This document shows positions 1-10,337 of a stretch of 23,636 nucleotides of DNA, piece after piece; the stretch's first letter is position 1, and each line of letters opens with the position of its first letter. Location: the NCBI GenBank assembly GCA_900551515.1, contig URWH01000004.1:1-23636 (forward strand). Direction: 5' to 3'. The notes under the pieces were generated by a model. It did not search any database. It was not told the DNA's origin and was given only the letters and a program-made list of their open reading frames with translations. This stretch comes from an uncultured Porphyromonadaceae bacterium. GTDB lineage: Bacteria > Bacteroidota > Bacteroidia > Bacteroidales > Muribaculaceae. Made by a program: the position numbers and the translations under genes.

Positions 1-456
1 AAGCAACCGGTGGCATGGGCTCCTATCCTTGCCGTTGTGTGGGTGCTCGTCGGAATTCCATGGCCGAAGGAAATCAGCCCGTCATTTGACCTTATGGCCA
101 AAGCCAATGCTTCGATGGCCGTATTCTCCGCCGGTATCACACTTTCGTCAATCAAGGTCACCCTCAACTGGCAGGCAGTGCTCGGCTCAATACTCAAGCT
201 TATCATGATGCCGGCTCTGGCACTCTTCGTCGGCATGCTCGTCCACATGGACATTCAAAACCTCTATATGCTCGTCGTTGCCTGCGCTCTTCCGCCAGCA
301 TTCTCCGGCATCATCATCGCCGACGAATACGACGTCTACGTTGCAACCGGCACTTCATCGCTGACGCTTTCAGTAATCCTGTTTATAGTCGCATGTCCTA
401 TATGGCTGTATATCACGCAGCTTTTGGCAGGACCGTGCCCGGGCGTAACCATCTGA
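1..456 (+). CDS. AEC-family (auxin efflux carrier-type) transporter, C-terminal part
   Basis: The reading frame is open to the left edge (K-Q-P-V-A-W-A...), so this is the 3' end of a gene that starts outside the window; the GTG at 10 is probably an internal Val codon. About 150 residues remain, forming roughly five hydrophobic segments. The pattern of a helix with ANASMAVFSAGITLS, then KLIMMPALALFVGM, then ACALPPAFSGIIIADEY matches the second half of AEC/Mem_trans permeases, where a similar Leu-Pro-Pro helix is followed by an acidic EY motif. Family members move organic anions such as malate, or other small solutes, across the inner membrane; the substrate cannot be told here. The C-terminus is short and hydrophobic, ending just before a strong hairpin. 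A bile acid:sodium symporter-type protein is the main alternative. Confidence 0.75.
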   Translation, partial: KQPVAWAPILAVVWVLVGIPWPKEISPSFDLMAKANASMAVFSAGITLSSIKVTLNWQAVLGSILKLIMMPALALFVGMLVHMDIQNLYMLVVACALPPAFSGIIIADEYDVYVATGTSSLTLSVILFIVACPIWLYITQLLAGPCPGVTI

Positions 457-501
457 CGCTTGTTCAGCAGCTGATAAAATCTAAGTCATAACCTCAACAC
501 T

Positions 502-544
502 GAAGGCGCGGAGATCGCGGAAGGCTCCTCATCTCCGCGCCTTC
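502..544 (+). terminator. Perfect 14-bp GC-rich hairpin between permease and nifJ
   Basis: Bases 502-515 are the exact reverse complement of 531-544, giving a 14-bp stem with a 15-nt loop. It lies 45 nt after the permease stop and ends 20 nt before the nifJ ATG. Only a weak pyrimidine stretch (CTTCATC) follows, not a true T-run. The natural reading is a terminator for the permease gene. No TAnnTTTG promoter element fits between the hairpin and nifJ, so the hairpin may instead lie in the nifJ leader and act as an attenuator or 5' stabiliser. Confidence 0.65.
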
Positions 545-564
545 TTCATCACAAAACCGACACT

Positions 565-4086
<3,522 letters not shown>

Positions 4087-4111
4087 GGGTTCACCTCACT
4101 TATAAAGTTTT

Positions 4112-4147
4112 AAGGGAGCGTCGACAAATATCTGCCGACGCCCCTTT
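4112..4147 (+). terminator. Probable terminator after nifJ
   Basis: Bases 4112-4123 pair with 4136-4146 as an 11-bp stem with one bulged A (4117) and a 12-nt loop (ACAAATATCTGC), starting 25 nt after the nifJ stop. The descending arm ends in CCCCTTT, giving a short T-tract. It lies well before the nhaC promoter, so it separates the two transcription units. Confidence 0.65.
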
Positions 4148-4263
4148 GCTATAGTTTATGACAGGATCGGGGCGCTTTGCATTACGAACCGGCTCTAAGC
4201 GGCCGATGAATCTGTTGCAAAATAGTTGCATTGTCTTACAGCATATTAAAAATGGTTAGCATC

Positions 4264-4295
4264 TTTGCACAGTGGATAATTATTTATTAATTTTG
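4264..4295 (+). promoter_or_regulatory. Bacteroidetes-type promoter for nhaC
   Basis: A -33 element TTTG (4264-4267) is followed by a 20-nt spacer and a perfect -7 element TAATTTTG (4288-4295), matching the primary sigma factor consensus of Bacteroidetes (TTTG-N19-21-TAnnTTTG). Transcription should begin near 4300-4305, leaving a leader of about 30 nt before the TTG at 4331. A second TTTGC at 4264-4268 with CATC before it looks like a -7 element too, but it matches TAnnTTTG less well and has no suitably spaced -33. Confidence 0.75.
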
Positions 4296-4330
4296 CATTT
4301 CGATTTTTATTCACTGTTTATCCACAGACA

Positions 4331-5806
4331 TTGACCTCACTGACCAAACACACAGACAGACGCACTGCAGAACCATCTTTATCGCTATCGGTCATACCGT
4401 TAGCGACATTGCTGGTCACTCTTATAGCCATAATAGCCATCAAAGGCGCCGATGCGGTGCAGCAATACAGCTACTATATATTGTCGGCCGCAGCCGCCGT
4501 GTGCCTCATCCTCGGACTCGCATTCACCCGACGCCGAAAATGCATCATTCCCGGCATGATGAAAAGTGCCCGCCAGATTCTGCCGGCTGTGCCCATACTG
4601 ATTTTCATCGGCACGCTGTCGGCCACCTGGATGCTCAGCGGCGTTGTGCCGGCACTGATCGACTATGGTCTGACCATGCTCGACACACACTCGTTTCTGT
4701 TTGTGGCCTGTCTGATATGCTCCGTGATCTCGGTGGTGACAGGCAGCTCCTGGACCACCATCGCCACTATCGGCGTGGCACTGATGGGTGTCGGCTCGGT
4801 AATGGGCTATCATCCGGGATGGGTGGCCGGCGCCATCATCTCGGGAGCCTATTTCGGCGACAAAGTTTCGCCGCTCAGCGACACCACCGTGCTGGCGGCA
4901 TCGACCTGCGGCGTACCGCTTTTCAAGCACATACGGTTTCTGATGCTCACATCAATACCGGCGCTGACAATAGCCCTGATCGTTTATCTCGTAGTGGGCT
5001 ACACTACCGAGCTGACATCTGTGGCCCATGCCGACGAGATGGCGCGCGCCATCAGGCAAACGTTCAACATCACACCGGCCGTGCTCATCATTCCGGCCAT
5101 CACGCTCGTGATGATCGCGCTGCGTCTCGGCACCACAATCACGCTGGCCGTAGGCTCTCTGGCCGGATTGGCCGGCATCTGGATTTTTCAGCCCGAGATA
5201 GCCGCGCAGCTGTCGGCGGGCGCCGGTTTATGGGAGGCTATCGTCACTTCGTGGTCCGTGATGGCGTCGTCGACATCCCTGTCGACAGGCAACGCACTGC
5301 TCGACCCGCTTGTTGCCACCGGCGGCATCGAAGGCATGCTCCCGACGGTGTGGCTCGTGCTCTCGGCCATGATATTCGGCGGAGCGATGATAGGCACCGG
5401 GATGCTCGGGCGCATCACCCGCACCATCACCTCGCGCCTGCGCCGCACGCATTCGGTGATCGGAGCCACGGTTGGCACCGGCCTCTTTCTTAACGCCACT
5501 ACGGGCGATCAGTATCTCTCGATAATCATCGGTGGAAACATCTTCAAAAACACTTTTCGCCGCCGCGGCATGAAGCCGCAGTCGCTCAGCCGCACGCTCG
5601 AAGACTCGATTTCAGTGACATCGGTGCTCATCCCCTGGAACTCGTGCGGCGTCACTCAGTCGACGGTGCTGGGCGTGGCCACGCTCACCTATATGCCGTT
5701 TTGCATCTTCAACATCCTGAGCCCAGTGATGACAATGCTCATGGCATGCACCGGATGGCGCATCCATCATCCTGTGCCCGCAGCCGAAACGCAGCAGGCA
5801 TGCTGA
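4331..5806 (+). CDS. nhaC: NhaC-family Na+/H+ antiporter
   Basis: An inner-membrane antiporter of 491 residues with about 11-12 hydrophobic segments. The family-defining stretches are present: GSSWTTIATIGVALMG from residue 138 and a GDKVSPLSDTTVLAA loop from residue 176, and later TGDQYLSIIIGG. NhaC proteins exchange Na+ for H+ in pH and sodium homeostasis; some relatives (for example Bacillus MleN) couple malate/lactate exchange instead, so the exact substrate is inferred. The start is unusual. The only initiation-like codon before the first membrane helix is TTG at 4331, about 30 nt after the predicted transcription start; no in-frame ATG lies between the promoter and that helix. It has its own promoter and ends 8 nt from the convergent small membrane gene, with no visible terminator between them. 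Confidence 0.9.
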   Translation: MTSLTKHTDRRTAEPSLSLSVIPLATLLVTLIAIIAIKGADAVQQYSYYILSAAAAVCLILGLAFTRRRKCIIPGMMKSARQILPAVPILIFIGTLSATWMLSGVVPALIDYGLTMLDTHSFLFVACLICSVISVVTGSSWTTIATIGVALMGVGSVMGYHPGWVAGAIISGAYFGDKVSPLSDTTVLAASTCGVPLFKHIRFLMLTSIPALTIALIVYLVVGYTTELTSVAHADEMARAIRQTFNITPAVLIIPAITLVMIALRLGTTITLAVGSLAGLAGIWIFQPEIAAQLSAGAGLWEAIVTSWSVMASSTSLSTGNALLDPLVATGGIEGMLPTVWLVLSAMIFGGAMIGTGMLGRITRTITSRLRRTHSVIGATVGTGLFLNATTGDQYLSIIIGGNIFKNTFRRRGMKPQSLSRTLEDSISVTSVLIPWNSCGVTQSTVLGVATLTYMPFCIFNILSPVMTMLMACTGWRIHHPVPAAETQQAC

Positions 5807-5814
5807 TAGCGTGA

Positions 5815-6039
5815 TTATTCCCCCTTTTCCTGTCGGCGAAGATCCTCTTCTCGCTCACGGCGGAGGCGCTCGCGTTTCTTAAGGAAGAAGTGGAGCGCCA
5901 CGATAATGATGAGCGTAAGGCCGATGATGCCGAAATAATATGCGTAATGGCCGGCGTAGAACTCGCCGCGGCCTATGTAGCTCATCACGGCAAGATAAGC
6001 GAGCAGCACAAGCGGAATGACGGTTGATCGTTTAAACAT
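5815..6039 (-). CDS. Small two-helix membrane protein, unknown function
   Basis: A 74-residue protein starting at an ATG (complement of 6037-6039). Residues about 7-23 and 33-53 are hydrophobic helices joined by a short aromatic loop (GRGEFYAGHYAYYFG). After them comes a strongly charged tail, KKRERLRREREEDLRRQE, likely a short cytoplasmic helix. I do not recognise a named family. It is the last gene of the lgt-bioD-exonuclease run, 28 nt beyond the exonuclease stop, so it is probably co-transcribed with it. Its real-gene status rests on the sensible composition (two clean helices plus a charged tail) and operon position. Confidence 0.7.
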   Translation of the reverse strand: MFKRSTVIPLVLLAYLAVMSYIGRGEFYAGHYAYYFGIIGLTLIIIVALHFFLKKRERLRREREEDLRRQEKGE

Positions 6040-6067
6040 GGCTTACAGATTTCAGACGCACACACAT

Positions 6068-6712
6068 TCACACGGCAGCCTCCGAATCGGGATGCACGAT
6101 ATAGGGCGATTGCGTCGGTTGGAAGCGGCCTGCTTCGAGATAATGATAGATGTCGAGGCATGCGAGGGCGTCGAGCGCGGCATAATGCTGCTGAGCTTCG
6201 GTCAGCTCTTCGGCCTCCCAGTTGGTGAGCCGCTGTCCTTTCGAGATACGGCGGCCGAAAAGGATGGCGTAGATTTTCTGAAGGCTTGCGTCAACGATCC
6301 CGAACTGACGCACATAATCCTGCAATTCGATAAATCCGGCAGGAGTAAACTCGCCGAAGCGTTGCAGTCCGTGAAAATCATCTTTTACCGACAGACCGAT
6401 TTTAGCTACTGCTCCGTTTTCGAAAAACTCCCGCAACGGAGCGGCGAAACCGGTCTTGCACAGCCTTATCAGAAAGCAGCAGTCGTCGGTGGAAAGCTGT
6501 ACGAGAGCCACATTGTGCATGCGTCCTTTCCGAAACGACGGACGCGTCTCCGTGTCGAAACCCACAATGGGCTGACGCGATAGATAGCGCACTGCCGAAC
6601 GCACATCGGAGGCCGTATCCACCACATGGATATCGCCGCGGTATTCGGCAATCGGCATATCAGCTATGATTTCTTTATTGATCGATATGGTAGGGAGGAA
6701 AGTCTGTTGCAT
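6068..6712 (-). CDS. DEDDy-type 3'-5' exonuclease (WRN/RNase D-like)
   Basis: A 214-residue protein made almost entirely of one DnaQ-like exonuclease domain. Catalytic residues are visible: Asp53 and Glu55 in GFDTETRPSF (motif I), Asp112 in KIGLSVKDDF (motif II), and Tyr177/Asp181 in HYAALDAL (motif III, YxxxD). A conserved LTNWEAEELTEAQ stretch precedes motif III. Such proteins remove nucleotides from 3' ends of DNA or RNA with two metal ions; which nucleic acid this one acts on is unknown. I start it at the ATG at 6712, 7 nt beyond the bioD stop. A TTG at 6730 would add six residues and overlap bioD by 11 nt. It lies third in the lgt operon. No helicase or HRDC domain is attached. Confidence 0.88.
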   Translation of the reverse strand: MQQTFLPTISINKEIIADMPIAEYRGDIHVVDTASDVRSAVRYLSRQPIVGFDTETRPSFRKGRMHNVALVQLSTDDCCFLIRLCKTGFAAPLREFFENGAVAKIGLSVKDDFHGLQRFGEFTPAGFIELQDYVRQFGIVDASLQKIYAILFGRRISKGQRLTNWEAEELTEAQQHYAALDALACLDIYHYLEAGRFQPTQSPYIVHPDSEAAV

Positions 6713-6719
6713 GGATCTG

Positions 6720-7364
6720 TCAAAGTTCAATGACGGGGATATCTATGATGCGGGCATAGGGGAAATTACGCCTGACGTAGCGTTCGATAAACGCGCGTGT
6801 ATCGGCGGCTATTGTCGCATCCGTCTTATCGAAATATGTGTTGTAAAGCAAGCTGTAGAGTTTCAGGCCGCGTGCCTTTATGGCTTCAAGCGAAAGGATG
6901 GTGTGGTTGATTGATCCGAGGCGGCTATTGGTAACGAGCATCACCGGCAACTTTCTTGTGACGGCATAATCGATGGCCATGAAATCGTCGGTAATAGGCA
7001 CCATCAGTCCGCCGGCGCCCTCGATCAGCACGGTGTCGTAGCGGCGGGCAAGCTCCTGTGTGGCGCGGTCGATGACGCTGAGGTCGATCTCGCGGCCGTC
7101 GAGGCGGGCTGCCAGCTGTGCCGATGCCGGATAGGTGAATATCACCGGAGCCGTCGTGTGGTCGAGGTCCTCGGGCAACATGCCTGTGCCGGTGATGCGG
7201 CGGTGCAGCTCTATATCTTCCGAGCTGTCGGTGCAGCCGGTCTGAATGAATTTCTGGGTCACCACTCTGTGGCCCTGACGGCTCAGCTCGCGGGCTATGT
7301 AGCCCGTGGCATAGCTTTTGCCGGCATCCGTATCAATTCCGGTTATGAAAATTACTTCACTCAT
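6720..7364 (-). CDS. bioD: Dethiobiotin synthetase
   Basis: Catalyses the ATP- and CO2-dependent ring closure of 7,8-diaminopelargonic acid to dethiobiotin, the next-to-last step of biotin synthesis, in the cytoplasm. The 214-residue length is typical. A P-loop reads GIDTDAGKS (residues 9-17), the substrate/CO2-binding Lys is Lys38 in QKFIQTG, and IEGAGGLMVP carries the second conserved acidic loop. VTNSRLGSINHT is the usual downstream motif. Its ATG overlaps the lgt stop by four bases (ATGA at 7364-7361), implying translational coupling, and its stop is next to the exonuclease start. No other bio gene is in the window, so it is separated from at least part of its pathway. Confidence 0.95.
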   Translation of the reverse strand: MSEVIFITGIDTDAGKSYATGYIARELSRQGHRVVTQKFIQTGCTDSSEDIELHRRITGTGMLPEDLDHTTAPVIFTYPASAQLAARLDGREIDLSVIDRATQELARRYDTVLIEGAGGLMVPITDDFMAIDYAVTRKLPVMLVTNSRLGSINHTILSLEAIKARGLKLYSLLYNTYFDKTDATIAADTRAFIERYVRRNFPYARIIDIPVIEL

Positions 7365-8224
7365 TTTTTCTTTTTGCTTTTGTCTTCATCGGCATAATGG
7401 TTCGGGAAGCTGAGATGCTTAGCCGGACGCATCAGCGCACGCACCACGAAGAAGATGCCTGCAAGCACAAAGGGTATGCTGAGGCACTGCCCCATGTTGA
7501 GGATCATGTCCTGCTCGAAGCCGACCTGATCGTTTTTGATAAACTCTATCAGGAATCGCGACAGGAACACACCGATAAGGAACACGCCGAATATCAGTCC
7601 GGGGCGGCTCTCGGCGTTGCGCTTCCAGTACATCCACATCAGCAGGCCGAACAATGCCAGATAGCATAGCGATTCATAAATCTGCGTGGGATGGCAGGCC
7701 ACGCCTTCATACATCGCATGCCATTCGTTGGACCGGACAAACATCATGCCCCATGGCAGATCGGTCGGGCCGCCGAAGATCTCCGAGTTGAAGAGGTTGC
7801 CCAGACGGATGAGCGCACCGACGAGCGCGATTGGAATCACCAGACGGTCGAACGTCCAGAGCGGACTGCGGCGCGTGGTGAAAAACGAGAAGCAAAGCAC
7901 GCCGAGGATCACGCCTATAGCGCCGCCGTGGCTTGCAAGTCCGCCGTTCCACACCTTTATTATCTCAGCGGGATGTGTGCTGTAGAAGTCCCATTCGTAG
8001 AAGATGCAATGACCCAGACGCGCACCGATGATTGTGCCGGCCATAGTCCAGAGCAACAGTATGCCGAGCCAGCGCTCGGGGGCTCCTTCGTGACGGAACA
8101 TTCGTGCCACGATCTCATAACCGATAAGGAATCCGACGGCGAACATCAGGCCATACCAGCGGATGGTCACCGGGCTGCTGATCAGATCGGGATCCACATT
8201 CCACACTATAGAATCAAGAATCAT
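7361..8224 (-). CDS. lgt: Prolipoprotein diacylglyceryl transferase
   Basis: Transfers diacylglyceryl from phosphatidylglycerol to the lipobox cysteine of prolipoproteins at the inner membrane, the first step of lipoprotein maturation. With about seven membrane helices and 287 residues it is the family's size. Conserved parts are IRWYGLMF near the N-terminus, GGLASHGGAIG (His99), the signature IRLGNLFNSEIFG (Arg140, Asn143, Asn146, Glu148), HPTQIYE and RFLIEFIKNDQ. I start it at the ATG at 8224. An in-frame ATG at 8254 would add ten residues, but the -7 promoter element (8249-8242) lies downstream of that codon, so it would not be in the mRNA. The Lys-rich C-terminus (DKSKKKK) ends in an ATGA overlap with bioD. 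First gene of a minus-strand operon. Confidence 0.96.
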   Translation of the reverse strand: MILDSIVWNVDPDLISSPVTIRWYGLMFAVGFLIGYEIVARMFRHEGAPERWLGILLLWTMAGTIIGARLGHCIFYEWDFYSTHPAEIIKVWNGGLASHGGAIGVILGVLCFSFFTTRRSPLWTFDRLVIPIALVGALIRLGNLFNSEIFGGPTDLPWGMMFVRSNEWHAMYEGVACHPTQIYESLCYLALFGLLMWMYWKRNAESRPGLIFGVFLIGVFLSRFLIEFIKNDQVGFEQDMILNMGQCLSIPFVLAGIFFVVRALMRPAKHLSFPNHYADEDKSKKKK

Positions 8225-8241
8225 AATTAAAATGTTTTCCG

Positions 8242-8272
8242 CAAAGGTACACATTTTAATCCATGCGACAAA
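8242..8272 (-). promoter_or_regulatory. Promoter of the lgt-bioD-exonuclease operon
   Basis: On the minus strand TTTG (8272-8269), a 19-nt spacer and TACCTTTG (8249-8242) match the Bacteroidetes primary promoter. The ATG at 8224 lies 17 nt past the -7 element, so the leader is very short. The TTTG is the end of a T-run that forms the minus-strand tail of the hairpin at 8277-8303. Confidence 0.8.
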
Positions 8273-8276
8273 AAAA

Positions 8277-8315
8277 GCGCCGACCCGACATCGGGATCAG
8301 CGCCCTGTTTTTTTT
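8277..8315. terminator. Bidirectional terminator-like hairpin between lgt and rlhA
   Basis: GCGC (8277-8280) pairs with GCGC (8300-8303), GA (8282-8283) with TC (8297-8298), and CCCG (8284-8287) with CGGG (8292-8295) around an ACAT loop. On the plus strand eight T follow (8308-8315); on the minus strand a seven-base T-run (complement of 8270-8276) follows. It therefore looks like a terminator in both directions, yet no annotated gene ends here: lgt and rlhA both point away from it. Confidence 0.55.
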
Positions 8316-8348
8316 ACATTTTGCAATGGTATGATAATGTCTTCAGAC

Positions 8349-8379
8349 TTTAGCCTTCTGAGAATTCTTATTATCTTTG
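8349..8379 (+). promoter_or_regulatory. Promoter of rlhA
   Basis: A perfect -7 element TATCTTTG occupies 8372-8379. A TTTA at 8349-8352, 19 nt upstream, is a one-mismatch -33 element. The ATG at 8400 is only 20 nt downstream of the -7 element, so the leader is roughly 12-15 nt. Confidence 0.7.
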
Positions 8380-8399
8380 TGAACTGAAAGGAACGCTAA

Positions 8400-10274
8400 A
8401 TGGTAACGACCAAGAATAACAAGCCGAGGCGCGTCGAGCTGTTAGCTCCGGCGCGCAACGCCGACATAGCCATCGAAGCGATACGCCACGGCGCCGATGC
8501 CGTCTACATCGGTGCGCCATCGCACGGCGCACGGTCGGCCGCGGCTAATTCGCTTGACGACATAAGCCGGGCCATCGACTACGCACACCGTTTCGACGCG
8601 CGCGTCTATATCACCGTCAACACGCTTGTATATCCCGAAGAGATAAAATCTGTTGAGCGGCTTGTCGGTGAGCTCTACCGCCGCGGAGCCGATGCGCTGA
8701 TCGTGCAGGACATGGCACTGCTGCGCATGGACATACCGCCCATCGAGCTGCATGCCAGCACGCAGTGCGACATCCGCACGCCGGAGAAAGCGGCATTTCT
8801 GCAAGCCGCCGGCTTCTCACAGCTCGTGTTGCCGCGCGAACTGACGCTCGAGCAGACAGCCGCCATAGCAGCCGCCGTCGACGTTCCGCTCGAGGCCTTT
8901 GTCCACGGCGCACTCTGCGTCAGCTATTCCGGCGACTGTCAGGCCGGTTTCGCCACCACCGGCCGAAGCGCCAACCGAGGCGAATGTCCGCAGATATGCC
9001 GCCACCGCTTCGATCTCACCGACAATCAGGGCAACAAAATCATTGAAGGCAAGCATCTTCTGTCGTTGCGCGACCTCAACCGGTCGGTCCTCCTTGAGCC
9101 GATGCTCGAAGCCGGCGTCACATCATTCAAAATCGAAGGACGCCTGAAAGACGCGGGTTACGTGAAAAACATCGTGGCCTACTACCGCCAATGCCTCGAT
9201 ACGATCATCGACGCACATCCCGACCGCTACTGCCGCTCGTCGCTCGGGCACACCGAACTGACGTTCACGCCCGATCCCTCACGCAGCTTCAACCGCGGAT
9301 TCACCACCTACTTCACCACCGGCGACCGTCCCGAAGGCCGCATGGCATCCACCGACACGCCGAAATGGACGGGACTGCCCGTGGGGAAAGCGGTCTCATG
9401 CCGCAACGGCCGCATCACCGCGCGCCTCACCCAGCCTCTTGCCAACGGCGACGGCCTCGGATTCTTCGATGCCGCGCGCCAATATCACGGTTTCCGCCTG
9501 AACCGTGTGGAGGGCGACACGCTCTTTGCCGCACAACCCGCGCCCGAGATTCCCGTCGGAGCGACGCTCTACCGCAATGCCGACCGCCTTTTCAACGCAC
9601 GCATGGAGCAGCCCGACACTGCGCGGCGCCTCATCGACGTCAGCCTCACCCTGCGCCTGACGCCGTCGGGGCTCGCCCTCGATATCAGCGACGGCGCATC
9701 GCACAGCTGCTCAGTGGCAACAGCCGCCGAACTGCAGCCGGCCCGCACCGACCAATCGGCGACGCGCCGTGAGGTGCTGTCGAAAGCCGGAGGCACCGAC
9801 TTCCGCATCACCGACATCACCGATCTCACGGGGCCGGCGTTTATTCCGCGCTCCCTGCTGGCCGATCTGCGCCGCCGCGCCACCGACGCCCTTTCGCGCC
9901 AGATACGACTGTCGCACATCCGCCCGCTACGGCGCAAGGAAGAACCCGGTGTCCCCTTCCCCGCCAAAACGCTCTCCTACCACGACAACGTGGCCAATCC
10001 TCTTGCCCGGCAATTCTACACCGAACATGGCGTCAGCGACATCAGCCCGGCGCTCGAGACGTCGCCGAAAAGCGCTATCGCCGACGCCGGTCAGCTGCGG
10101 GTGATGACCACCCGCTACTGTCTGCGGCGCGAATTCGGCCGCTGTCTGCGCACTCCCGACGGCGCCAAATGGCCTTCCGGGCTACATCTTGTGTCGGGGC
10201 CGATGAGCTTCAGCCTCGATTTCGACTGCAGCAACTGCCGCATGCACTTAATTCTCGACAAACATAACGGATAA
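8400..10274 (+). CDS. rlhA: U32-family 23S rRNA C2501 hydroxylation protein, RlhA/YdcP-like
   Basis: 624 residues that, compared from memory with E. coli RlhA (YdcP), match along the full length: ELLAPARNADIAIEAIRHGA, then DAVYIG, IVQDMALL, HASTQCDIRTPEKA, FVHGALCVSYSGDC, GRSANRGECPQICR, KHLLSLRD, FKIEGRLKDAGYVKNIVAYY and PLANGDGL. RlhA is needed for 5-hydroxylation of C2501 in 23S rRNA; the older label 'collagenase-like peptidase U32' is probably misleading. Central cysteines are Cys173, Cys180, Cys196 and Cys200; the C-terminus has C574-x7-C582 and FDC610-x2-C613-RMH, as in E. coli. Cysteines in other U32 proteins (UbiU/UbiV) bind a 4Fe-4S cluster, so a cluster here is plausible but inferred. 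It ends soon after the last Cys pair, lacking the E. coli tail. Transcribed from its own promoter, divergent from lgt. Confidence 0.9.
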   Translation: MVTTKNNKPRRVELLAPARNADIAIEAIRHGADAVYIGAPSHGARSAAANSLDDISRAIDYAHRFDARVYITVNTLVYPEEIKSVERLVGELYRRGADALIVQDMALLRMDIPPIELHASTQCDIRTPEKAAFLQAAGFSQLVLPRELTLEQTAAIAAAVDVPLEAFVHGALCVSYSGDCQAGFATTGRSANRGECPQICRHRFDLTDNQGNKIIEGKHLLSLRDLNRSVLLEPMLEAGVTSFKIEGRLKDAGYVKNIVAYYRQCLDTIIDAHPDRYCRSSLGHTELTFTPDPSRSFNRGFTTYFTTGDRPEGRMASTDTPKWTGLPVGKAVSCRNGRITARLTQPLANGDGLGFFDAARQYHGFRLNRVEGDTLFAAQPAPEIPVGATLYRNADRLFNARMEQPDTARRLIDVSLTLRLTPSGLALDISDGASHSCSVATAAELQPARTDQSATRREVLSKAGGTDFRITDITDLTGPAFIPRSLLADLRRRATDALSRQIRLSHIRPLRRKEEPGVPFPAKTLSYHDNVANPLARQFYTEHGVSDISPALETSPKSAIADAGQLRVMTTRYCLRREFGRCLRTPDGAKWPSGLHLVSGPMSFSLDFDCSNCRMHLILDKHNG

Positions 10275-10290
10275 ATAAGAATTAATTCGT

Positions 10291-10298
10291 TATCTTTG
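10291..10298 (+). promoter_or_regulatory. -7 promoter element for galE
   Basis: TATCTTTG (10291-10298) followed by CACC is a perfect -7 element, 17 nt past the rlhA stop. No TTTG is found 19-21 nt upstream, so the -33 contact is weak or absent. The leader to the ATG at 10338 (about 35 nt) is very A-rich and without a Shine-Dalgarno, as is common for well-translated Bacteroidetes genes. A palindrome GAATTAATTC lies just upstream (10279-10288). Confidence 0.65.
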
Positions 10299-10337
10299 CA
10301 CCATAATATAAAAACAACCACAACAATAACCAACACG

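Noticed and set aside
7691..8230. Plus-strand open frame (179 codons) opposite lgt
   Set aside because: Polar, membrane-free translation opposite a clear seven-helix Lgt; no promoter of its own; it runs across the lgt start region.
8225..8254. Ten-residue longer Lgt from ATG 8254
   Set aside because: The -7 promoter element at 8249-8242 lies inside that extension, so translation must begin at the ATG at 8224.
10296..10337. Extended N-terminus for GalE from TTG 10296
   Set aside because: The codon lies within the TATCTTTG promoter element, so it would not be transcribed; the ATG at 10338 directly precedes the Rossmann motif.
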